A stretch of 64,000 nucleotides of DNA from Phormidesmis sp963789215 (GTDB lineage Bacteria; Cyanobacteriota; Cyanobacteriia; Phormidesmidales; Phormidesmidaceae). The notes beneath the pieces are model-generated. The model worked only from the letters and a program-made list of their open reading frames with translations. It was not told where the DNA came from and did not search any database. Below are positions 17,303 to 26,071 of the stretch, one piece after another; position 1 is the first letter of the stretch; each line of letters begins with the position of its first letter. The position numbers and the translations under genes are program-made. The stretch is from contig CAWBJY010000015.1 of the NCBI GenBank assembly GCA_963789215.1, positions 205,251 through 269,250 on the forward strand, read 5' to 3'.

Positions 17303-17569
17303 ATCAAACTCCTTACCGGATGAATTAAGCGCTCTTGCTAGCAAATTGCCCATAGCAGATTGCCTAAAGCAAAAGACGCTTGAGCTCATTGTGTCCTGCT
17401 AGGTAGAATCGATCATCCGTATGTCGATAAGCTTTACAGAGAAGAATATATGAATGCGGTTCTTAGCCTTTCTTAGCAAAATAGCGAGGCTTGATACGTT
17501 CTATCTCTGATATTCTGATACCTTTTAACTGATAACGTTAACGCTACGCGAGCAACCGAAGAAGACCTT

Positions 17570-17875
17570 ATGCTGTTGTCCCCACAGGAAAAAGACAAGC
17601 TGCTAATTTTTACCGCAGCGCTGGTGGCCGAAAGGAGAAAGGCAAGAGGCGTTAAGCTCAACTATCCGGAGGCAGTGGCTTACATTTCGGCGGCGATTAT
17701 GGAAGGGGCTAGAGACGGTAAAACTGTGAGCGAGCTGATGAGTGAAGGCACAACCTTACTCACACGCGCGGACGTAATGGAAGGCATTCCAGAAATGGTG
17801 CATGAGGTGCAAGTAGAAGCCACTTTCCCAGATGGAACAAAGTTGGTAACCGTTCACAACCCGATTTTAGATTAG
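17570..17875 (+). CDS. ureA: urease subunit gamma (cluster 1)
   Basis: Smallest structural subunit of nickel urease (101 residues, normal size). Family motifs: LSPQEKDKLLIFTAALVAERRKARG, LNYPEAVAYISAAIMEGARDG, and the C-terminal VQVEATFPDGTKLVTVHNPI. It begins urease cluster 1 (A-B-G-D-E-F). It is separated from ureB by 71 bp containing three 15-bp tandem repeats. No exact GTA-N8-TAC site was seen in its upstream region. Confidence 0.97.
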   Translation: MLLSPQEKDKLLIFTAALVAERRKARGVKLNYPEAVAYISAAIMEGARDGKTVSELMSEGTTLLTRADVMEGIPEMVHEVQVEATFPDGTKLVTVHNPILD

Positions 17876-17878
17876 GCC

Positions 17879-17923
17879 GCCTTTGGCGATGTTGCCTTTG
17901 GAAGTGTTGCCTTTGGAAATGTT
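17879..17923. repeat. 15-bp tandem repeat x3 between ureA and ureB
   Basis: gcctttggcgatgtt, gcctttggaagtgtt and gcctttggaaatgtt, followed by a second short duplication (atagaag, twice) up to the ureB start. Confidence 0.9.
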
Positions 17924-17946
17924 ATAGAAGTAGGGTTATAGAAGCA

Positions 17947-18297
17947 ATGTATAAGGAAAACACAGTAGAACCAACGCCGCTAGTGCCAGGGCAAATTATT
18001 CCAGGTGGCTCAGAAATGATTGAGCTAAATGCGGGTCGAGAAATCGTGACGATGGTGGTGAGCAATATAGGCGATCGCCCTATTCAAGTTGGCTCGCACT
18101 TCCATTTTTACGAAGTGAACGAAGGCTTGCAGTTTGATCGCGATCGCGCCAAAAAAATGCGCCTAAACATCACCGCAGGCACCGCCGTCCGCTTTGAACC
18201 CGGCGACGAAAAGGAAATTGAGCTAGTGCCCTACGGCGGCAGCCAGGACATCTATGGCTTCAACGGCAAATACAACGGAGCGAGCCTGAAAGAATAA
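17947..18297 (+). CDS. ureB: urease subunit beta (cluster 1)
   Basis: Structural subunit of 116 residues. Motifs PGQIIPGG, ELNAGRE, DRPIQVGSHFHFYEVN and GTAVRFEPGDEKEIELV are diagnostic. The extra N-terminal residues before PLVPGQ are short. The stop overlaps the ureG start (TAATG), giving translational coupling. Confidence 0.97.
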   Translation: MYKENTVEPTPLVPGQIIPGGSEMIELNAGREIVTMVVSNIGDRPIQVGSHFHFYEVNEGLQFDRDRAKKMRLNITAGTAVRFEPGDEKEIELVPYGGSQDIYGFNGKYNGASLKE

Positions 18298-18911
18298 TGG
18301 GTAAATCAGCGGCTCGTCTGGGCATCGGTGGGCCAGTCGGCAGCGGCAAAACCGCTTTGATAGAAGGCATTGTGCCGCTGTTGCAGGCGCAAGGAGTAGA
18401 GGTTGCCGTGGTGACTAACGATTTGCTCACCACAGAAGACGCCGATCGGCTCAAGCGCAAAGGCTTTTTGGCCGCAGATCGCATCGTCGGCGTAGAAACC
18501 GGTAGCTGCCCGCACACGGCCATCCGCGAAGATCCCACGATGAATCAGCTCGCTATCCAAGATTTAGAACTGTTGTTTCCTCAGCTCGACTTAATCTTAA
18601 TTGAAAGCGGCGGCGACAATTTAGCGTCTACCTTCAGCTACGAACTGGTCGATGCCTACATGTTTGTTATTGACGTAGGCGCAGGCGATGATATTCCCCG
18701 TAAAAATGGGCCAGGATTCGTGCAGTCCGATTTGGCCGTGGTTAATAAAATAGATATTGCGCCTTACGTGGGGGCGGATTTGGATTTGATGCGATCGCAA
18801 TCTGCTCAGTATCGCCAGGGCAAGCCCGTCGTCTACACCAACTGCAAAACCGCTGAAGGGCTTGATGAGGTTGTTGATTTCATTCAAAAGACGCTGTTGT
18901 TTAGCTCATGA
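18297..18911 (+). CDS. ureG: urease accessory GTPase UreG
   Basis: SIMIBI-class GTPase (204 residues) that delivers nickel to apo-urease with UreD/F/E. Seen: P-loop GGPVGSGKTAL, the metal-binding CPH in TGSCPHTAIREDP, switch ESGGDNLAST and the guanine-specificity motif NKID. It is the only ureG in the window and must serve both urease sets unless another copy exists elsewhere. It overlaps ureD by 4 bp (ATGA). Confidence 0.97.
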   Translation: MGKSAARLGIGGPVGSGKTALIEGIVPLLQAQGVEVAVVTNDLLTTEDADRLKRKGFLAADRIVGVETGSCPHTAIREDPTMNQLAIQDLELLFPQLDLILIESGGDNLASTFSYELVDAYMFVIDVGAGDDIPRKNGPGFVQSDLAVVNKIDIAPYVGADLDLMRSQSAQYRQGKPVVYTNCKTAEGLDEVVDFIQKTLLFSS

Positions 18912-19834
18912 CCAGTCAAGTGACCAACCAAGTGACCAACCAAGTGACCAGTCAAGCAGCGTTAACGCGATCCCAACTTTCGCTTGAGCTAGGCTGCAAT
19001 GCCTCGGATCAAACCGTTCTCCAAAAGCGCTATATGGCTTATCCGCTGAGCGTTTCTCCCCTTTTTCGACGAGAGGATAATAGCCTCGAAAAAGCCCGGT
19101 CGAAGCGTGCATATCTGTACCGCATGAATACCTCGCCCGGCCTGTTAGCAGAAGACGCACTCGGCATAGAGATTCAGCTTGCGCCCGGAAGTCAGCTTTA
19201 TTTGGCCGATCAGTCTGCGACAAAAGTGCATCAGATGCCCGATTTAGATACTCATGCAACCGTTAAATACGACATTAAGCTAGAGGCAGACTCAACGCTA
19301 GAGTTTTTGCCAGAGCCACTGATTTTATTTGAAAATTCAGATTTGCAACAAACCACCAACATCACAATGCACCGCGAAGCCGGACTCTGTTGGGGAGAAA
19401 TTGTTCTACCTGGCCGACTGGCCAGAGGAGAGGTTTACCAGTTCCGCAAATATCTAAACAAAACGAGAATACAGTTCCCCAATGACAAGCCGTGGTTTGC
19501 AGAAACCATAAATCTAACGGGAAAAGGCAATCGGTTTGTGCAAAGTCCTTTATTTGCCAGTGATCCCGTGCTAGGGACACTAATTTTAGTTTTGCCAGAG
19601 GCGATCGCAACCACAACCACCCTAAAAGCGCTCAGTGACCAGATTGACCAGATTGGCCAAACGGCAGCAAAAGCTGCTTCGATTAGCTTAGCCAGTTCAA
19701 TCCTTCCGGGCAACCGAGGACTGTTTGTTCGCGCCATGTCCGCAACGACTCGAGAGATTCAGCTTTGCTTTAGGCAAGCACTGAACTCTGTGCGATCGCT
19801 ACGAGGACAGAATCCACTACCATACGGACTGTAG
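18908..19834 (+). CDS. ureD: urease accessory protein UreD (cluster 1)
   Basis: Nickel-insertion chaperone of 308 residues (UreD/UreH). Family segments: YRMNTSPGLLAEDAL, LADQSATKVHQMP, LEFLPEPLILFENSD and EIVLPGRLARGEVYQF. The first residues (TSQVTNQVTNQVTSQ) are encoded by four tandem 12-bp units, so the N-terminus is expanded relative to the domain start near residue 20. Translation is coupled to ureG. Confidence 0.94.
   Translation: MTSQVTNQVTNQVTSQAALTRSQLSLELGCNASDQTVLQKRYMAYPLSVSPLFRREDNSLEKARSKRAYLYRMNTSPGLLAEDALGIEIQLAPGSQLYLADQSATKVHQMPDLDTHATVKYDIKLEADSTLEFLPEPLILFENSDLQQTTNITMHREAGLCWGEIVLPGRLARGEVYQFRKYLNKTRIQFPNDKPWFAETINLTGKGNRFVQSPLFASDPVLGTLILVLPEAIATTTTLKALSDQIDQIGQTAAKAASISLASSILPGNRGLFVRAMSATTREIQLCFRQALNSVRSLRGQNPLPYGL
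18911..18958. repeat. 12-bp tandem repeat x4 inside the ureD (cluster 1) 5' coding region
   Basis: accagtcaagtg and accaaccaagtg units encode TSQV/TNQV repeats directly after the start codon; frame is preserved. Confidence 0.95.
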
Positions 19835-19851
19835 GCTGTCTGTGCTGTAGG

Positions 19852-19928
19852 AAAAAAGACGCCAAAAAAAAGACGTTAGAAAAAAAGACGTTAGAAAAAA
19901 GACGCTAGAGAAAAGACGCTAGAGAAGA
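19852..19928. repeat. A-rich tandem repeat (about 5 copies) before ureE
   Basis: Units of the form aaaaaagacgttag/aaaagacgctag with a varying A-run fill the ureD-ureE gap right up to the ureE ATG, including its ribosome-binding region. Confidence 0.9.
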
Positions 19929-19929
19929 C

Positions 19930-20469
19930 ATGACTTCAGAAACCGTGCTGGCTGAAACTTACTTGGGTAATGTGGGCGAGAGTGATGAGCTAGCTCAGCG
20001 GGTGCTGCGATCGCAAAAAGACGGCGATTGCTTAGAGGTGATGATTGAGCGGTGCGATCGCGCCAAAGGCAGAATCCTAGCCTCGACCCATTCAGGGCAA
20101 ACGGTCGGCATTGTAAAAGGTCGCGACTGGCTGCTTAGAGACGGGGATGCGTTATCAGCAGAAGACAAGCGCCTGGTGCTAGTGAGCATTCAAGCGCAAA
20201 CGCTAATCGCGCTGAAGTTCGCGAATAGTGAAGACAACAACCCGGCAGCGCTAATAAGACTGGGCCATGTTTTAGGCAATCGTCACTGGCCGGTCACGCT
20301 GAGAGAACAAACGCTCTATGTCGAGCTAGTAGCCGAAGCAGCCCTAGTAGAATCGACCTTAAAAGAGACCGCAGCGCGATTAGAAATTAAAGGACTGCAA
20401 ATTGAGCAGGTAGAAAGATCCGCTCAAGATGCTCTCGACTTCCACACAGACAGCGCTCATCACCACTAA
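19930..20469 (+). CDS. ureE: urease accessory protein UreE
   Basis: Nickel metallochaperone of 179 residues. The two UreE domains are seen: an N-terminal peptide-binding-like domain (about 1-75) and a C-terminal metal-binding domain with LGHVLGNRHWPV and a histidine-containing tail ending HTDSAHHH. It hands nickel to UreG. The only copy in the window. It lies after ureD with a repeat-filled gap and just before ureF. Confidence 0.93.
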   Translation: MTSETVLAETYLGNVGESDELAQRVLRSQKDGDCLEVMIERCDRAKGRILASTHSGQTVGIVKGRDWLLRDGDALSAEDKRLVLVSIQAQTLIALKFANSEDNNPAALIRLGHVLGNRHWPVTLREQTLYVELVAEAALVESTLKETAARLEIKGLQIEQVERSAQDALDFHTDSAHHH

Positions 20470-20473
20470 ACTC

Positions 20474-21169
20474 ATGCCCGACTCCCTCAATCAACAGCTA
20501 GCGCTGCTACAGTTAGCAGACTCTTTTTTTCCTTCGGGCGCATACACGCTTTCTCACGGATTAGAGAGCTTAGTTCAAAGCGATGCGGTCAAGACGGCTG
20601 AAGATGTAGAGAGTTTTGTGCGGCTGCTATTGTGCAATAAAATAGGGCCAACGGATTTAGTTGCGATCGCCCACACCCACACGGCTAGCCAAAACAACAA
20701 TATACAAACCATCTGCGAGATTGACGCTCGCTTGTTTGCCCAAACGCCCATTGAAAAAACTCGCATTACGCAGCGGCAGAGCGGACGAGCTTTATTAATG
20801 GTTGCCAGTAAAACCTGGCCCCATCCGCAGCTAGAGACCTTGAGCCAGCAAACCGCAAAAGGTGAAATAAACTGCCTTCACCCAGTAGTATTTGCCGTAG
20901 TGGCCCGTGTTTCAGGGCTCTCGTCATCAGAAACAGCTTTAGCCTTTACGCATGGGTTTGTTACTGGCTTGCTCGGCGCGGCCATTCGTTTAGGTGCAAT
21001 CGGTCATCTAGAAGCGCAGCAAATCAGACGTCGACTCTCAGAAGATATGGCGACTATCTGTCGAGAATCTGCTGAACAATCGCTTGACGATATGTGGTCT
21101 TGTACGCCGCTGATTGATTTGGCTCAGATGAGACAGGCCAAGCTGTCGCGCCGACTGTTTGCTAGCTGA
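20474..21169 (+). CDS. ureF: urease accessory protein UreF
   Basis: GTPase-regulating urease chaperone (231 residues from ATG 20474). Motifs: ALLQLADSFFPSGAYTLSHGLESLVQ, QTPIEKTRITQRQSGRALL, and HPVVFAVVARVSGLS. The frame stays open into ureE (to 20429), but the ATG four bases after the ureE stop is preferred. It ends 13 bp before a convergent transporter gene that separates it from ureC. Confidence 0.94.
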   Translation: MPDSLNQQLALLQLADSFFPSGAYTLSHGLESLVQSDAVKTAEDVESFVRLLLCNKIGPTDLVAIAHTHTASQNNNIQTICEIDARLFAQTPIEKTRITQRQSGRALLMVASKTWPHPQLETLSQQTAKGEINCLHPVVFAVVARVSGLSSSETALAFTHGFVTGLLGAAIRLGAIGHLEAQQIRRRLSEDMATICRESAEQSLDDMWSCTPLIDLAQMRQAKLSRRLFAS

Positions 21170-21182
21170 TATATTTGCTAGC

Positions 21183-22145
21183 TTACGCGATCGCTTCAGT
21201 ATCTTTAGAAATCAACAACAGCCCCGACAAGACAAGAGCGCTGCCAAACCCAAACCATACAGACGGAGATTCTTTGAGCAACACTGAGGCATATAAAACT
21301 GCAAATAGCGGCTCCGTCAGTAAAAACGCCGCCGCTAAAAGCGCTGGCAATCGCTGTGCCGCTACGGTGTAGAGCAGCGTAGACGTTGCCGTAGATAAAA
21401 TGCCTAACCCCAAGATGACCAGCACGGTTCTTTCAGTTAAGTCGAACGCGCTAGCTGAATCAGCCAAAAGCACGGTGCAAATAGAAGAGAGTACGCAGCC
21501 TAGCAAACAGGTTACAAACACGATGTTCGTCGGTCTTAGGGTGATGCCTTTACGGGCGATCGCACCAAACCACAGTATATACACAGCCAGTAAACCCGCC
21601 CCACTCAAGGCAAAGCCATATCCCATCACCGTCTGCCACGACGTGCCGCTAGCCGCACCACTAGCCATAGAGAGCTGAGGCAACACGATGAGAATAACGC
21701 CAGCCATCGACAGCAAAGTCCCAATACTCTCGTTTCTGTGAATGCGCGCGCCCGAAAGAATTTTATAGGCAGCGACAAAAAAAGGAGACGTTGTAAAAAA
21801 CAGCGTCACTTCTCCAACCGGAGCCATCTGAAAGGCGGTAGTTCCCAACAGAAAGCCGCCAATCATGGGGATGCTCAGCGACCAAATATAGGGAGCCTGT
21901 AAGGAATCGAACAGCTCGCGGCGGAGTTTGGGCGCTAGCACAATAGGCAGTAGCGCTATAGCTGCAACCAAAAAGCGCCCTGCCAGGATAGCGAAGGGAG
22001 ACCATCCAGGGAGCCAGCGAATGAAGATGCCTGCGGTACCCCAGGTTGCGGTAGAGAGCAGCGCGATCGCAATTCCTTTACTGTCTAAGTTGACTGATTT
22101 CATGGCTGCGAGCTGTTCACCTTTAGGAGAGGCTAGGTTAAGCAT
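21183..22145 (-). CDS. DMT-superfamily (EamA) transporter
   Basis: Ten-helix drug/metabolite exporter of the EamA type, 320 residues, with two EamA repeats (about 20-150 and 170-305). The first starts GIAIALLSTATWGTAGIFIRWLPG; the second ends EPLFAVLYASVLLKESPS. ATG at 22103 (MKSVNLDS) is an alternative start closer to the first helix. It lies opposite to and between ureF and ureC, so it interrupts the urease cluster. The substrate cannot be read from sequence. Confidence 0.85.
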   Translation of the reverse strand: MLNLASPKGEQLAAMKSVNLDSKGIAIALLSTATWGTAGIFIRWLPGWSPFAILAGRFLVAAIALLPIVLAPKLRRELFDSLQAPYIWSLSIPMIGGFLLGTTAFQMAPVGEVTLFFTTSPFFVAAYKILSGARIHRNESIGTLLSMAGVILIVLPQLSMASGAASGTSWQTVMGYGFALSGAGLLAVYILWFGAIARKGITLRPTNIVFVTCLLGCVLSSICTVLLADSASAFDLTERTVLVILGLGILSTATSTLLYTVAAQRLPALLAAAFLLTEPLFAVLYASVLLKESPSVWFGFGSALVLSGLLLISKDTEAIA

Positions 22146-22158
22146 TACAGCACAAATA

Positions 22159-22172
22159 GTAATTGCTGCTAC
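22159..22172. promoter_or_regulatory. NtcA-type site GTA-N8-TAC upstream of ureC
   Basis: GTAATTGCTGCTAC matches the NtcA consensus. It lies 14 bp outside the DMT transporter start and 175 bp before ureC. No TAN3T box is found at 22-23 bp on either side, so activation in the usual geometry is not shown. Confidence 0.45.
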
Positions 22173-22346
22173 GAAAAGACGAGGAGAAATGAATTACCGA
22201 AAAAACGCCCTGTAATTATCTCAATCGCGCTTTCACATGAGACGATACTAATCTATCGGAGACAGTCTCCAATAACGATTACAGATATCGCCTCACCGCC
22301 TTTTCGAAGCTGTTATCCATACTGACTAATCCATACTGAACAAGTA

Positions 22347-24083
22347 ATGAGCAACTATATTAGCCGCCGCGATTACGCTGATACCTTTGGGCCAACGGTG
22401 GGCGATCGCATTCGTCTAGCCGACACCGAACTCTTTATTGAAGTAGAACAAGACCTGACAACCTACGGCGGCACCTACTACGGCGACGAAGTAAAGTTTG
22501 GCGGCGGTAAGGTCATTCGAGACGGCATGGGTCAATCCCCCATATCACGAGCCGATGGGGCGGTAGATACCGTAATTACCAATGCGCTGATTCTAGACTG
22601 GTGGGGCGTAGTCAAGGCCGATGTGGGGATCAAAGACGGCAACATTGTCAAAATTGGGAAAGCGGGCAACCCCCATACGCAAAATAATATAGACATTATT
22701 ATCGGGCCGGGTACAGAGATTATTGCGGGCGAAGGCAAGATTCTGACGGCTGGCGCGATCGATTCGCACATTCACTTTATTTGTCCGCAGCAGATTGAAG
22801 TTGCGATCGCCTCAGGCACAACCACCATGCTCGGCGGTGGCACCGGCCCAGCCACCGGAACGCTGGCCACCACTTGCACGCCCGGCGCGTGGAACATTCA
22901 CCGCATGTTAGAAGCCGCCGAAGCCTTTCCGATGAACCTAGGCTTTATGGGCAAAGGGAACGCTAGTCAGCCCGCTGAGCTAGTAGCCCAAATTAAAGCA
23001 GGTGCCATGGGCCTAAAGCTGCACGAAGACTGGGGAACCACCGCAGCCGCTATTGATAACTGCCTGAGCGTCGCTGACGAATACGACGTGCAAGTCGCAA
23101 TTCATACCGACTCGCTCAACGAGGCGGGCTTTGTTGAAACCACCGTAGCCGCCTTCAAAGATCGCGTCATTCATACCTTCCACACCGAAGGCGCAGGCGG
23201 CGGCCACTCCCCCGACATTCTGACAGTGTGCGCGCTAAACAACGTGCTGCCCGCTTCAACCAATCCAACTCGCCCCTACACCATCAACACCTTCGACGAG
23301 CATAAGGACATGCTGATGGTGTGCCACCACCTGGATAAAAACATTCCAGAAGACGTGAAATTTGCCGAATCGCGCATTCGCCGCGAGACCATTGCCGCTG
23401 AGGATTTGCTGCACGATATGGGCGCGTTTAGCATTATGGCCTCCGATTCGCAGGCCATGGGGCGAGTGGGCGAAGTGGTGACGCGCACCTGGCAGACCGC
23501 CCATAAAATGAAGGTGCAAAAGGGACTGTTGCCCGACCCGCAAAATGAAAGCGAGACGCACGACAACTATCGGGCAAAGCGCTATGTGGCGAAGTACACG
23601 ATTAATCCTGCGATCGCGCACGGCATCTCCCACTGCGTCGGCTCCGTAGAAGAAGGCAAACTCGCCGATCTGTGCCTTTGGAGTCCAGCCTTCTTTGGCG
23701 TAAAGCCCGAAACCGTGATCAAAGGCGGCTTCATTGCCTACGCGCAAATGGGAGACGCCAACGCCAGCATCTCCACGCCAGGCCCGGTGCACATGCGACC
23801 GATGTTTGGCAGCTTTGGCAGAGCCATCAACAGCACCGCCTACACCTTTGTCTCGCAGGCCGCAATGGACTTAGACGTTGCCAGTCAGCTCGGATTAAAT
23901 CCCAACCGTCTGCGCCCCGTATTCGACACGCGCCAGCTCAAAAAGAGCGACCTGAAGCTCAATAGCCTCACGCCCAATATCGAAGTTACGCCCGAAACCT
24001 TTGAGGTAAAAGTAGACGGCAAGCTGCTCACCTGCGAACCCGCAGAAGTGCTGCCTATGGCTCAGCGATACTTTTTGTTCTAG
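22347..24083 (+). CDS. ureC: urease subunit alpha (cluster 1)
   Basis: Catalytic subunit of nickel urease, 578 residues. All active-site residues are present at a constant offset of 7 from Klebsiella UreC: nickel ligands His141, His143, carbamylated Lys224 (GLKLHEDWG), His253, His279 and Asp367, and the flap Cys326-His327-His328 (VCHHL). A local insertion after TTYG (TTYGGTYYGDEVKF) looks like a small in-frame duplication near residue 42. It is separated from ureABGDEF by a minus-strand transporter and has its own upstream region. Confidence 0.98.
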   Translation: MSNYISRRDYADTFGPTVGDRIRLADTELFIEVEQDLTTYGGTYYGDEVKFGGGKVIRDGMGQSPISRADGAVDTVITNALILDWWGVVKADVGIKDGNIVKIGKAGNPHTQNNIDIIIGPGTEIIAGEGKILTAGAIDSHIHFICPQQIEVAIASGTTTMLGGGTGPATGTLATTCTPGAWNIHRMLEAAEAFPMNLGFMGKGNASQPAELVAQIKAGAMGLKLHEDWGTTAAAIDNCLSVADEYDVQVAIHTDSLNEAGFVETTVAAFKDRVIHTFHTEGAGGGHSPDILTVCALNNVLPASTNPTRPYTINTFDEHKDMLMVCHHLDKNIPEDVKFAESRIRRETIAAEDLLHDMGAFSIMASDSQAMGRVGEVVTRTWQTAHKMKVQKGLLPDPQNESETHDNYRAKRYVAKYTINPAIAHGISHCVGSVEEGKLADLCLWSPAFFGVKPETVIKGGFIAYAQMGDANASISTPGPVHMRPMFGSFGRAINSTAYTFVSQAAMDLDVASQLGLNPNRLRPVFDTRQLKKSDLKLNSLTPNIEVTPETFEVKVDGKLLTCEPAEVLPMAQRYFLF

Positions 24084-24125
24084 AGGGCTGCTTTTCTAGA
24101 GGGCTGACTTTCTAGAGGGCTGACT
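24078..24125. repeat. 16-bp tandem repeat x3 over the ureC stop codon
   Basis: ttctagagggctgctt followed by two copies of ttctagagggctgact; the first unit contains the TAG stop. Confidence 0.95.
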
Positions 24126-24192
24126 TGAGACAAATCATTCCATGAAGGTCACTGAAGAACAGGTAGGCTATTGACATGCTTATCTACAATTC

Positions 24193-25560
24193 ATGACACA
24201 AAATAAAGAAAAAACGACCCACCCAACTCGACGCAAGATCCTTTCTCTGGCTGCGCTATTTGGCAGCGGGTTAGCTCTCTCTGGTGGATTGGGCGGATGC
24301 ATGAACAGACGCAGCGCCGACTCAACCACGACCGAGGAAGGAGCAGGCACCGACAATAGCCTTGGCGAGGAGGGTGAGGAGGCTATAGCGGACAGCGATA
24401 CCATCCCCGTAGGAATTCTTCACTCTCTCTCGGGGCCAATGGCTATTAGCGAAACCGCTCTGGTCGATGCTGAGGAGCTAGCCATAGCAGAAATCAACGA
24501 CAACGGCGGCGTACTGGGCCGTCAGATCGTCGCCGTTATTCGAGATGGTGCGTCCGATCCGCCGACGTTTACTGAAAGGGCTGAAAATCTGATCGATCAA
24601 TCGCAGGTGGCCGTTATTTTTGGCGGCTGGACTTCATCTAGCCGTCAGGCCATTAAGTCAGTGGTAGAAGCAAAAGACAACCTGCTTTGGTATCCCTTAT
24701 CGTACGAGGGTCAAGAGTGCTCTAAGAACATTTTTTATATGGGAGAAACTCCCAATCAACAGATTGCTCAGGCGGTAGATTGGCTGCTGGAAAATAAAGG
24801 AAAATCGTTTTTTCTAATCGGATCGGATCCAATATTTTCGAAGACGGTAAGTGAGCTAATTCAGGCGCAGCTGGCTGCCAAGCAAGGCAAGCTGGTGGGC
24901 GAAGAATATTTGCTTTCAGAAGGAACAGACGTTGCACCGATAATTGCCAAAATTAAGCAGGCGCTTCCTGAGGGTGGCGTTATTTTTAGCAGCCTACAGG
25001 GCGATCGCAACGTGGACTTTTTTAGGCAGCTTAAACAGGCAGGCATCACCGCCGATAAATACAGCGTTATGTCTGTGGGCATAACCGAAGAAGAGATTCG
25101 GCAAATTGGGCCAGAATATGTTGAGGGGCACTATGCCACCTGGAGCTATTTTCAAACGATTGACAGGCCAGAAAATAAGGCGTGGATCGCCAACTTCAAA
25201 TCCCAATACGGAGATGATCGGGTCACCAGCGATCCGATGCAGGTGGCCTACAGCATGGTGCATCTGTGGGCGCAGGCCGTAGAGACAGCGGGCACCACAG
25301 ATATTGAAGCCGTCCGTCAAGCGGCCTACGGTCAAGCCTTTGAAGCACCGGGCGGCCTGATGACCATAGAGCCTAACCACCATACAGCTAAAATCATTCG
25401 CATTGGCATGGCTCAGAAGGACGGCCTGTTTGAGATCGTTTCTGAAACAGATGCAGCCATAGAGCCGCTGGCCTGGGATCAGTCTTTACCTGAGACAAAG
25501 GGCTATTTTTGCGATTGGTCCGATCCGAGCAAAGGCGGCAAGTATAAAGTGACCAGTTAA
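24193..25560 (+). CDS. UrtA-like urea/short-amide ABC substrate-binding lipoprotein (orphan paralogue)
   Basis: 455-residue periplasmic binding protein. The N-terminus carries a Tat-like signal (TRRKILSLAALF) and a lipobox ending at Cys36 (GLGGC). The ligand domain begins IPVGILHSLSGPMAISE and contains LLWYPLSYEGQECSKNIFYMGETPNQQ, typical of the urea/amide UrtA-FmdD-AmiC group. It is a paralogue of the UrtA at 33.6-34.9 kb but has no permease or ATPase beside it. It may share the UrtBCDE channel or act as a receptor. It lies 109 bp after ureC on the same strand. Confidence 0.85.
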   Translation: MTQNKEKTTHPTRRKILSLAALFGSGLALSGGLGGCMNRRSADSTTTEEGAGTDNSLGEEGEEAIADSDTIPVGILHSLSGPMAISETALVDAEELAIAEINDNGGVLGRQIVAVIRDGASDPPTFTERAENLIDQSQVAVIFGGWTSSSRQAIKSVVEAKDNLLWYPLSYEGQECSKNIFYMGETPNQQIAQAVDWLLENKGKSFFLIGSDPIFSKTVSELIQAQLAAKQGKLVGEEYLLSEGTDVAPIIAKIKQALPEGGVIFSSLQGDRNVDFFRQLKQAGITADKYSVMSVGITEEEIRQIGPEYVEGHYATWSYFQTIDRPENKAWIANFKSQYGDDRVTSDPMQVAYSMVHLWAQAVETAGTTDIEAVRQAAYGQAFEAPGGLMTIEPNHHTAKIIRIGMAQKDGLFEIVSETDAAIEPLAWDQSLPETKGYFCDWSDPSKGGKYKVTS

Positions 25561-25620
25561 ACTAGCTATCTGAACCGCTTACGGCCACAGGCTTATGGTC
25601 ACAGGCTTGCGCTTAGGCCG

Positions 25621-25992
25621 TTACTGTCCCCAGTAGCTTTTTTTAATCCACTGGTGCATCTCGCCTTCAGACTGAGTGAGAACAGACTGACCAGATTCGG
25701 GGTTGTAGGCGTACCAGCTAGGCTGGCCGTTGCTATCTACAGTTTGTTCAATATGCACTCGCGACCAGTCGTAGAGGGTTTTAGAGAAGCTCATCCAGAA
25801 TTTCTCTAAGCGCTGACTAAACGAAACGGTCTGTGCGATCGCGGTCATCTGCTCGTATTCACGTTCTAAAGCAGCGATCAATCGTTGATTGTGGCTGGCC
25901 TTGGCGACTGCAATGCGATGATCAAGTGTCGCCATGATGCTGGACTGGTGAACAGAGCCTAAATCGCTCTGATTTGCGTTTGTAAAGGTCAT
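25621..25992 (-). CDS. cyanobacterial hypothetical protein, 123 residues
   Basis: Small soluble protein of a type I associate with cyanobacteria but cannot name. A helical first half (DHRIAVAKASHNQRLIAALEREYEQM) leads to a C-terminal WYAYNPESGQSVLTQSEGEMHQWIKKSYWG segment. ATG at 25992 has a GGAGG ribosome-binding site seven bases upstream. The frame extends to 26094 but that part is leader. It is divergent from the amidase gene, and an NtcA-type motif lies in the shared upstream region. Confidence 0.7.
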   Translation of the reverse strand: MTFTNANQSDLGSVHQSSIMATLDHRIAVAKASHNQRLIAALEREYEQMTAIAQTVSFSQRLEKFWMSFSKTLYDWSRVHIEQTVDSNGQPSWYAYNPESGQSVLTQSEGEMHQWIKKSYWGQ

Positions 25993-26071
25993 TGCGATGT
26001 GCCTCCGGTTTAAGAATCGCGTCTTTAAGATCCTAAGTGTAGGCTTAGCTTGATGAAAAATTGAAATTTCT

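Noticed and set aside
17390..17569. NtcA-type site before ureA of cluster 1
   Set aside because: Searched for GTA-N8-TAC; none found in this stretch.
24150..24185. GTA-N8-ACA sequence before the orphan UrtA
   Set aside because: Only half of the NtcA palindrome matches and it lies too close to the start codon.
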